From contig JAUCBJ010005172.1 of assembly GCA_032718475.1 (NCBI GenBank), forward strand, positions 1-40,644: DNA of 40,644 nucleotides, written 5' to 3'. Within the stretch, counting starts at the first letter, position 1. The number at the start of each line of letters is the position of its first letter. A program made the position numbers and the translations under genes. Positions 32,603 to 40,644 of this stretch are shown here, piece after piece. The stretch is from Nemertoderma westbladi. Taxonomy: Eukaryota > Xenacoelomorpha > Nemertodermatida > Nemertodermatidae. The notes under the pieces were generated by a model. That model made no database searches. It was not told where the DNA came from and was given only the letters and a program-made list of their open reading frames with translations.

Positions 32603-34804
32603 GAGAAGCCGTTTGAAAAATCGTATCTACCAGTTTATTTCATAATCATAAACATAAAAACTATGAAAAAAAAACTAAACTTAAAAAAAGAAATGAATAA
32701 TTAAACTTTTTTATAAAATCAAGACATGGAACCGTTTTCTATTCATACATATTACATAATTAAATTCAAGTGATTCACTTTTGTGCTAAAATTAAATTAG
32801 AAACTAAATAGTTAGTTTCCTGAAAAATGTGTTTTTTACTCTTCGATTGGCTTTTTCAGCTAGAAAAGGGGTTGCGCAATATTCAGTTGACGGTAAATAG
32901 TTGTTAAAAAGGTGTGACTTCTGATTGGTGGTCAAAGCTAGTTAGATAGGTGGTACATCCAGTAGGCCTTGGCTAGAGATTGCAACTTTTAACTTCCAAG
33001 TACGACAGAACATAAGACTAAGGTAATTTGAAAGTTGATTGCTTGTGAACGTTCTCGTAGGCTACTTCTATCTAAGTTTTCCCCCACTGTCTCCAAATAT
33101 AGAACAATGGCTTCTGGAAAATAGTTATCCTTTTGTGAACTTGGAATTATATAGCTAATCTAATTAAATGGCACTGTTACGGACATTAAGCATTGTAAGT
33201 TGGTTACCATCCCACTGACAGTCACAAATTGAAATTGATTTACGAAAAACTAAATAAATAATACAAATTAATATAATAATTATCTGCAGACGATTGAAAA
33301 CTCAATTATGCGGATACTAAGACAATATGTGGATACTAAATATATATGCCTATAAATATATAGAAACTAAATATATCGACATGGATATTTAATAATATCT
33401 CAAGAAATGATGAATGTACGTATGTGGCCTCCAATTATAAGTGTTACTTTATTTTACAAAAATAAAGTATATAGGAATATAGGAGTATATAGGAATAGTA
33501 ATTAAAGCAGAACTTCAAGGAAAAGCGGATTATTAGGAAGACAAAAAATTATTTATTTGTTGTAAGTCATCAAAGTCTAACAAGTTTGACAAAAAAAATA
33601 AGACCCTGTTGCAGCAACTTGTTGCTGGATTCCTCACACACAGAAACAAGTTTCAGAAACGAGTTACTCCGTGTGAGGGGGGCCTTAGTGTTAGTGTATG
33701 TGTTAGTTATTAATTTTGATAAAAATTTTTGTTCTAGAACATTTTTTGGAAAAAAAATACCATTCTACTGTCAAATATTTGTTCTATAGAAAAAAAACAA
33801 GCCTTTTTCATATGATAAAAATTAGTCAAACTCTGGGTACCCAAGGCTGGGATGCCGGTATTTCACTATGGAAGAAGCTTCGATGGACGATATTTATGCT
33901 GGAATAGGCCCAGATAAAAGTTAAAGAAGACTTACAACAAATATAATAATATATTACCAGCTAGAGCTACTATATACTTGCTATATTTTGTGAGTGAAGA
34001 TGATATTCGATAACGTTAATCAATAAGTCGAAAACATAGCTACTGGAGCAAAAAGATTAATTAATAATTAATTACCATCGTAATTACTGATCTAGAATAA
34101 ATAATGTGAAATCAACAGAATAAACTTATAGATCGTTGATTGGATAAATATTTTATTATATTATGCCTTTTACACCAACTAGCCGCCTTTTTCTAACTAC
34201 AAAATATTGATATGAGGTATTATAACAGCAGTGGTTTCATAATGTTACCATTTGAGAAGTAAATGTATAGGCCTATAGGCCGACATATAATTTATGTTCT
34301 GATCCTCGTGGCTTTATTTTCACTCACTCACTAACGTTCGTTGTGTAACAAAGCCACTCGGATCATCACTCTGTAAAGTGCTACTTTACACACAAGTATG
34401 TAAATAGTTATTACATAGTTCTGCATTTCGTGGCTATATTTAGCATAAACGCTACTTCGTTTGTGTAACAAACCATTTGGAATAGCCAACTGTAAACCAA
34501 ACAACAAACAAATAAGTATTGTTATATTTTATACAATACCGTAGTTAAATAATATATCGCACTTTAATATCTTAAATCCTTCCGGAACAGTACACAATGG
34601 TAGGCTGTGAAAGTTCGCTATATCGATACCGGTAACGCATTTAGCAAGCAAGGTAATTTAATAATACAACCACTTAACGGTAAAAGACTTCCTACAAGAT
34701 TACGATTTCGTTAAGCTGTTAGGTGGTGGAAAAAAGTTGCTTTTATATATCTTTATTACTGAAAAATGTAAAATGTATCTTTTGGACTTTTATCCGCTAC
34801 CCTA
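32603..34804. other. AT-rich intergenic DNA with a ~119-bp tandem duplication
   Basis: CGTGGCT-TATTT, then TTCGTT-TGTGTAACAAA, then CTGTAAA occurs at 34308-34375 and again, diverged, at 34427-34495. TGTAAAGT GCT ACTTTACA at 34371-34389 is a perfect hairpin. Otherwise no gene is supported. Confidence 0.5.
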
Positions 34805-34810
34805 TTTATT
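34805..34810 (-). promoter_or_regulatory. polyadenylation signal AATAAA for the SNAP29-like gene
   Basis: TTTATT on the plus strand. It lies 55 nt beyond the stop codon on the minus strand, a normal distance for a short 3' untranslated region. Confidence 0.55.
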
Positions 34811-34865
34811 TGAGTACTGGAGTAGGCAACATCTATAACTTATTTCTTAGCGTAGGTCTGGAGTT

Positions 34866-35603
34866 TTACCGTAATATTTTATGAATCTCCCGTGTATGGC
34901 CCTTAAGTTGCGTATCGCAAGCGTCGGCTTTTACATTCAAGCGTTCTAACTGCGCGTTCTGTTTGTCCAACTCCCCGCCCAACCCCTCTCCTAGGGATTT
35001 CAACCGAGACAACGACTTGGCGATATCGTCGACACCGGATTCAAACTGCCGTTCGAACTCATCCTCCTGTCGCTGGTAGCCAGGGACACAACCGTACTCG
35101 ACGCCCCTGCGTAGCAACGCTGGGTGGTCTGAGGAGTCGGAACGAGAATCCTCGGGATTCGAAGCGAAACCCCGGAGTTTCGATGAGGATTCGGGTTTAT
35201 CTGCTACCGGAGGAGCCACTGAGTTCGGTTTATTTTCATCCTTCCTAAAGTAATTAACCATCCCGCCGAAGACGCTCTTAATCGAGGTTAATGTCCGTCG
35301 GGTCGTCTTTAAGTTCTCATGTATCGTGTCCAGATTGCGCTCCGCGTTATCCAGCTTCTCGCCTTGTTCCAAGAGATCCGTAGCAGTTCCTCTCCCGACA
35401 TCCTCGGTCTCGTCCAGGACGGCCAGCGATCGTTGTACACCCGTGGTAAGGTTCCGTTTACTCTGTTCTATCCGATGGCTCAAGTCGTTAGCGCGATCAC
35501 TGGACGCGCAGACTCCCCCACCCCGTACAAAGGCAACATCGTCGTCACTCCATTCCGGATCGCCGTAAAATGGGTTTGTTGGTCTTTCACTACCGGTACT
35601 CAT
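34866..35603 (-). CDS. SNAP29: SNAP29-like SNARE (Qbc), single exon
   Basis: 245 residues, close to the usual length of SNAP29 (about 260). The family supplies the Qb and Qc helices of SNARE complexes in endosomal, Golgi and autophagosome-lysosome fusion and acts from the cytosolic side without a membrane anchor. Seen here: an N-terminal NPF motif at residues 10-12 (in SNAP29 this binds EHD proteins); a Qb SNARE helix at about 45-110 with the central Gln at Q80 (LLEQGEKLDNAE); the signature SIKSVFGGMVNYF at 108-119; a polar linker at 120-175; and a Qc helix at about 180-244 with Gln at Q215 (ELDKQNAQLERL). There is no cysteine-rich palmitoylation loop, which separates it from SNAP25/23. The frame is intact, GC-rich and uninterrupted, whereas vertebrate homologues have introns, so an intronless gene or a retrocopy is possible. 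A polyadenylation signal follows. Confidence 0.85.
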   Translation of the reverse strand: MSTGSERPTNPFYGDPEWSDDDVAFVRGGGVCASSDRANDLSHRIEQSKRNLTTGVQRSLAVLDETEDVGRGTATDLLEQGEKLDNAERNLDTIHENLKTTRRTLTSIKSVFGGMVNYFRKDENKPNSVAPPVADKPESSSKLRGFASNPEDSRSDSSDHPALLRRGVEYGCVPGYQRQEDEFERQFESGVDDIAKSLSRLKSLGEGLGGELDKQNAQLERLNVKADACDTQLKGHTREIHKILR

Positions 35604-35952
35604 GTTGTAAATAGTTGCATAAGCAACGGCAAAGGCTTGTCACCCCTTGTGGGTTCGGCAAGCCTACCGGTAGACACTACAGCACTAGGTCAGTAGGTTC
35701 TAGCTCTAGGGCAGCGGATCAGGCAGTCAGGGTACCCTAATGCAATCAATGGATTAGGCCTACTAGCTGTAGCTACTACTGCAGTAGGCCTACTGTACTT
35801 CTGTAGGCCTAGTCAGATAGTCTAAAACTAGCAATTCAACAATTCGCGATTAGCAGATCGCAGGATGATGATAGCAGGATAGTCAATAGTGGTAAGCGCC
35901 AGGCTGCCAGGCGATAGGCCTACTGATAGAGTGATAATACAGTAATCAGGCC
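35604..35952. other. Upstream region of the SNAP29-like gene
   Basis: The stretch 35690-35820 is rich in CAGTA, TAGGCCTA and CTACTGC words. It would hold the 5' untranslated region and promoter of the minus-strand gene, but I see no TATA box or clear initiator. The third hAT MITE begins 349 bp upstream of the ATG. Confidence 0.4.
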
Positions 35953-36709
35953 AGGGTTGGCAACCAATGGTTTTTCTCACCATTGGTTTTTTATGGTTTT
36001 TTGGTTTAACCAACTTTTAAAAAAAGGCGAAAAAATTGGTTTTTTATGGTTTTTTATGGTTTTTCATAAAATTTTACAATTACGGTAACGCTGTAAATAA
36101 TATAAAGCAAACTGGACTGGTAGTCGCGTTTCTTTTTCATTTTGCACTGTCAGACTGTTAGAATGAGAAAATTTCGCTCACTTTGAGTTTTGCTCTCGTT
36201 TCTTTTTTTTTATTTTGCACTGTTAGAAGGAAAAAATTTCGCTCACTTATGAGTTTTTCTCGCGTTTCTTTATCTTATCATTCAGTCATTTTGCACTGTT
36301 CAGCTGTTAGATTAGAATGAACAAATTTCTCTCACTTTGAGTTTTGCTCGTGTTTCTTTTTCATCTGTTCATTTTGCAATGTTAATGAAAAGGTTTTGCT
36401 CGCTTTGCTGGCGTATTATCAATATCAAACCAGCATACTGCATACTGTATGTGGCCTTACCGGTATTCAGTTATTCCAGTATTTTGTTCTATCAGTCTAT
36501 TGGGCAAGCGCAAGGGTTGTACTGCAGTACTGTCAGACTGTTGTACGTAGGCCCTACATTTGTATGTATTGCTGTACGGTATTGGATTTATTTAAACCAC
36601 AGAAAAACCATAAAAAACCATAAAAAACCGAAAAAAACCATAAAAAACCAAACAATAAAACCAAAACCAAAAATTTTTTTTCAAAAAACCATGGTTTTTG
36701 CCATCCCTG
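35953..36709. mobile_element. hAT-like MITE with 8-bp target duplication
   Basis: 757 bp with ends CAGGGTTGGCAA and CAGGGATGGCAA (right end reverse-complemented), flanked by perfect AATCAGGC copies at 35945-35952 and 36710-36717. Subterminal parts are inverted copies made of repeated GGTTTTTTAT. The interior (about 36130-36400) holds four tandem-like copies of an ~85-bp module with TTTTGCACTGT, AATTTCGCTCACTT and GAGTTTTGCTCGCGTTTCTT. No coding capacity. Confidence 0.9.
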
Positions 36710-36717
36710 AATCAGGC

Positions 36718-37252
36718 AGTCAGGTAATAAGCAGATAAGTGATAAATACAGAAATAAGCAGTTAATACAGTACAGCAGTAATAAATAGGTCTAATTCTAA
36801 TACAGTAGGTCTAATACTGTCAGACTGTAATATACTGATATGGCTGTATGCAGGTATGGGGCCTACAACTGTACAAGACTGTCAGACAGTAGGCCTACTA
36901 TCTGACAGACAGACAGACTGACAACCAGACAATGCAACTGAACTGGCCTCTGGGCACTGCTGCACGGGACTGGGCCTACCTGCCTACAGTGTACAGGCCG
37001 AATGCCGAAGTACAAGTACTGAAGTACCGATAGTTAACTGTAGGCCCTAGCCCTACCTAGCTACCTACACCTACAGCTCTAAACGCATTGCATTACGCTG
37101 TTACGCACTGTCTGATTGTCTGACTGGCTGTACAGTGTACAGCTGTACGGTAAATGGGTAAGCAGTTAGGCATTACGGTACTGCCAGACTGCTGTACTGT
37201 CAACTGTGCTACAGTCTGACAGTCAGAAAGTAGTACGGGTACCAACAAACGC
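36718..37252. other. Low-complexity CAGACTG / TACAGTAC-rich DNA, no gene
   Basis: Many GTCAGACTG, CAGTAC and AGGCCTAC words without a period, like 25292-26080. Confidence 0.6.
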
Positions 37253-37600
37253 CCATTCGTATCACGTGCGCAAGGAATGAACTACGAATGATATTGTGCG
37301 TGGCAGCGTGGTGTGGCAGCATTCGTATCGCATGCGTCACGAACGAATGATTTTGGATGGTGTGTGGCAGCATTCGTATCACATGCGGTACGAATGCTGA
37401 GCAACGAATACATTTACAAGTGCGTGCAGACGAAATCTCGCATGCGATACGAATACTATACGCATTCGGAAAATTATTCGGACTGACGAACCAATCAGCC
37501 AATAGCAGAATAGCAAAGGTTTCACGAATGTTAAAAATATTCCACGCGCCTTTTACGAATGCTGCATGCGGCACGAATGCGGATTTTTTACTGGGACATA
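37253..37600. repeat. Palindrome-rich ATTCGTATCGCATGCG repeat cluster
   Basis: ATTCGTATCGCATGCG at 37321-37336 is a perfect inverse of CGCATGCGATACGAAT at 37439-37454. Related but imperfect copies occur at about 37255, 37372, 37387 and 37560, in both orientations. The 170-codon minus-strand frame across this DNA is an artefact of the repeats. Confidence 0.7.
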
Positions 37601-37636
37601 CAAGATACAACCCTACTTCGGTCCTACGAATTACCC

Positions 37637-37850
37637 CAAAATACCCCAAAAGACCCCAAAATAGTATAAAATTACCCCAAAATACCCCAAAATAGTTTAG
37701 AATTACCCCAAAATACCCCAAAATAGTTTAGAATTACCCCAAAATACTTTTTTTGAGCCTTTGTTTTGGAAATTTAATTTACCCCAAAATATGGCAAAAT
37801 GACGAATTACCCCAAAATAATGACGAATTACCCCAAAATACCGGTAATTA
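37637..37850. repeat. ACCCCAAAAT tandem repeat
   Basis: About fourteen CCCCAAAA blocks, often paired as TACCCCAAAATACCCCAAAA and separated by TAGTTTAGAATT or ATGACGAATT. It ends at CCGGTAATTAAAAAAATTTT. Confidence 0.85.
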
Positions 37851-37931
37851 AAAAAATTTTCTTCACTCTCGTTTATTTTTCTGTGTTTCTGTATTTTTTT
37901 TTATGTTTCTCCTTCCCACTTTGTTGGGGTG

Positions 37932-38092
37932 ACACGAGGTTGATATTGGTAATCAACCTCGTGTTCCCAATATTGCTTAAACCTCACTTTATGGGGCTTA
38001 GATGTGGCGGAATTGAATACGCTCACACTCCCCCCCATGCTATCTTCCCGGTGAGAAGATAGCATCAACCTCTAAGTGCGCTTCAATTCCGC
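37932..38092. other. Cluster of three perfect inverted repeats (hairpins)
   Basis: First, ACACGAGGTTGAT and ATCAACCTCGTGT form a 13-bp stem with loop ATTGGTA (37932-37964). Second, ATGCTATCTTC and GAAGATAGCAT form an 11-bp stem with loop CCGGTGA (38037-38065). Third, an outer pair, GCGGAATTGAA at 38007-38017 and TTCAATTCCGC at 38082-38092, encloses the second hairpin. All pairings are visible by eye and perfect. Confidence 0.85.
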
Positions 38093-40581
38093 TGGAACTC
38101 GATCTATTATCGGGTGTGGGGTGGAGTTATTTTCTTGGAGTCGGCTTTCCAGGCCGCTCCCTATGGGTATGATGTCACTACCCTCTGGCGTCTCGTGTCG
38201 GGCCGATCGTGCGCTTCTCTCACACAATTTTTGTTTCCCCAACACTCTCGCCACTCTAACTAACTCCGCTCGAACTCCCCTCTTACTCTCTCCCCACTCT
38301 TACACTCTCCCCACACCTGAATCGCACTCTAACTTCTCTCCATACTCCTCTCTACTCTCTACCACTCCCTAAGGCCCTAATCTCTAATGCTACCCCTGTG
38401 CCTCTAACTCTCTTACTATCTACTAACTCTCCGACTCTAACTAGCTCTACTAAGTCTAACTAACTCCTACTAACTCTCTACTTCTACTAACTCCCTCTAA
38501 CTCTTACCAACTCTTCTAACTACGTGGCGCTTAGGGTGCCCACGACCCCTCTACTACTAACTCTAACTAAAACCCTCTAGGTCTACCAACTCTCTAGCCC
38601 TTTAACTAGAACTCTCTAACTCTACCCACTCTTCTAACTACGTGGCGCTTGCGGTGCCCACGACCACTCTACTATCTGGCACCCTATGTGCCCGTCTCTA
38701 CTACTCTACTACCTGGCACCCTATGTGCCCTCTCTACTACTCTACTACCTCTAACTCTCTAACTCTACTACCTGGCACCCTATGTGCCCGTCTCTACTAC
38801 TCTACTACCTCTAACTCTCTAACTCTACTACCTGGCACCCTATGTGCCCGTCTCTACTACTCTACTACCTCTAACTCTCTAACTCTACTACCTGGCACCC
38901 TATGTGCCCGTCTTTACTATTCTACTCTATCTGCCCCCTTTACGTCTCCTCGCCTGCACGTGACGTTCTGAATGCCGGCAGAGTGGGTACGTTAATTATG
39001 TGAACTACTACTAACTCTTACTAACTCTACTAACTCTCTACTAACTCTACTAACTCTCTACTAACTCAACCATCTCTACTACTAACTCTTACTAACTCTA
39101 CTACTAACTTCTTGTGCCCGGCACCTCTTGTGCCCGGCACCTCTTGTGCCCGGCACCCACCCTAATTAACATACCCTGCTCTTACATCAAACACGTCATC
39201 ACGCCCGTGCCCCACTTAATTCAACGCATCCCCTACGAACTCTAACTACGTGGCGCTTGCGGTGCCCACAACCACTCTGCTTACTACTTCCTACGTGGCG
39301 CTTACGGTGCCCACAACCTCTACTGCTACTACTTTCTACGTGGCGCTTACGGTGCCCACAACCCTCTACTGCTCTACTACTTTCTACATGGCGCTTACGG
39401 TGCCCACAACCCTCCACTGCTCTACTAACTTTCTAACTAACGGTACTACGTACCCTCTTACTAACTATATTATATCTCTATCTAACTCTACTAACTAACG
39501 GTACTACGTACCCTCTTACTAACTCCTCTAACTCTCTCTACTAACTAACGGTACTACGTACCCTCTTACTAACTCCTCTAACTCTCTCTACTAACGGTAC
39601 TATGTACCCTCTTACTAACTTCTCTAACTCCTCTACCTGCACGCGACGCTCTGAGTGCCGGCAGAGTGGGTATGTTAATTGTGTAGACTACTACTAACTC
39701 TACCTCCATCTACGTGGCGCTTGCGGTGCCCACAACCACAACCGGTACTACGTACCCTCTTACTAACTCTACCTCTATCTACGTGGCGCTAACGGTGCCC
39801 ACAACCACAACCGGTACTACGTACCCTCTTACTAACTCTACCTCTATCTACGTGGCGCTAACGGTGCCCACAACCACAACCGGTACTACGTACCCTCTTA
39901 CTAACTCTACCTCTATCTACGTGGCGCTAACGGTGCCCACAACCACAACCGGTACTACGTACCCTCTTACTAACTCTACCTCCATCTACGTGGCGCTAAC
40001 GGTGCCCACTACCACAACCGGTACTACGTACCCTCTTACTAACCTCTAACTCCCACTAACTCTAATTAACATACCCTGCTCTTACATCAAACACGTCATC
40101 ACGCCCGTGCCCTACTTATTCTAACGCACCCCCTGTACCCTTCTCATCTCTCCCATCTTTCTCCTCTAGCTCGCCTCACTTTCCGCCCCACTCTTTTCCT
40201 CTAATCCTTCTCGTCTCTGGTCACCTGATGTCCTCAATGCCCACGGGTTTCTCCCTCTCCATACTCTACTTGGTTATCCCACTTCTGATAACCAACGGTA
40301 TGCGCACATACCCCCTTTGCATACCTGCCCGTGACACCCTCAGTTTACCTCAGTGCGTATGTTTCTCTTTAACTACCTACACCTTTACGTCGGCGCGTCC
40401 GTAGCCTTTTCTGTCCAACCTATTGGACCACTCAGCAACCTAAGGGCCACTCCTCCATCAGGCACCCTACCATCTTTCCCCCTCTCGCTCGTCCTACTTT
40501 CCACCCCACCCACTTCGTCGAATCCTCTTTGTTCTTGGTTGTCTATATTGCCGATATTTGTAATGGGGGAATGTCACCCTG
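38093..40581. repeat. G-poor hairpin-bearing minisatellite region
   Basis: CT/A-rich spacers (CTCTAACTCTACTAACT and relatives) separate short inverted repeats that hold most of the Gs. Families seen are: CGTGGCGC-loop-GCCCACG (11 or so copies from 38523 to about 40010, some weakened at the outer pairs); GGCAC CCTAT GTGCC (38678, 38715, 38774, 38834, 38894); GGTAC TAC GTACC (39442 onward, one with loop TAT); three GTGCCCGGCAC near 39114-39156; TGGTTATC-GATAACCA near 40270; and GGTATGCGCACATACC. A 69-bp compound unit repeats five times at 39711-40030. The blocks near 38955 / 39640 and 39162 / 40060 are long copies of each other. The open frames are repeat artefacts. Confidence 0.8.
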
Positions 40582-40601
40582 CCCCCCCCCCCCCCCCCCC
40601 C
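40582..40601. repeat. poly(dC) tract, 20 bp
   Basis: An uninterrupted C run near the right edge. The remaining 43 bp show nothing identifiable. Confidence 0.9.
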
Positions 40602-40644
40602 ACCGGTGTTATGTTTGGTACTGGGGCTGATGTTAATATATTGG

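Noticed and set aside
35319-35696. Plus-strand frames across the SNAP29-like gene
   Set aside because: They are shadows of the minus-strand coding sequence, which has a full set of family motifs.
37209-37721. 170-codon minus-strand frame with hydrophobic start
   Set aside because: The hydrophobic part is the ACCCCAAAAT repeat and the rest is the ATTCGTATCGCATGCG cluster; there is no protein-like conservation.
37637-37850. Telomeric repeat (CCCCAAAA as in some ciliates)
   Set aside because: The blocks are irregular, separated by AT-rich DNA and internal to the sequence. It is an ordinary minisatellite.
39199-40049. Repeat proteins such as VALTVPTTTTGTTYPLTNST
   Set aside because: They come from the 69-bp unit. 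The neighbouring repeats are not in a common frame, and hairpins rather than codons are what the copies preserve.

Overview
The window is animal nuclear DNA. Its genes have spliced coding exons with GT-AG introns, and it carries several classes of eukaryotic transposon, many minisatellites and an AT-rich background. There is no bacterial operon structure. Very frequent ACCGGT, AGGCCTA and CAGTACTG-type words, long dG/dC runs and an RTE-like LINE suggest a marine invertebrate, perhaps a non-vertebrate deuterostome. That placement is a low-confidence guess.

Two host genes can be supported, both on the minus strand. The first is a split gene whose coding exons I place at 24740-24602, 13895-13852, 13284-13087, 5070-4755 and 1762-1497, with a polyadenylation signal at 1386-1381. 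Splice sites and reading phases agree across all four introns and give a product of about 320 residues that I do not recognise. Its introns have been inflated by repeats. Intron 1 (10.7 kb) holds hAT-like and fold-back MITEs, a nearly intact LINE and a CR1/L2-like relic. Intron 3 (8.0 kb) holds a hAT MITE and a 6.9-kb array of a 36-bp unit. Intron 4 (3.0 kb) holds a 2.6-kb array of a 14-bp unit that starts exactly at the 5' splice site. The second gene, 35603-34866, is an intronless SNAP29-like SNARE.

Between and beyond the genes lie a transposase-like remnant (26765-26139), a tRNA-like head joined to a LINE tail (29908-29467), a 20-bp minisatellite (31799-32602), a third hAT MITE (35953-36709) and palindrome-rich DNA (37253-37600). 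The last 2.7 kb (37932-40644) is G-poor on the plus strand. It is made of CT/A-rich spacers carrying dozens of short hairpins, several of which keep their stem while the loop changes.

Most of the long open frames inside the arrays are artefacts of repeat units whose length is a multiple of three. The observations most worth following are the splice-site-bearing minisatellite, the hairpin array at the right end, and the LINE insertion with an unusually long target duplication.
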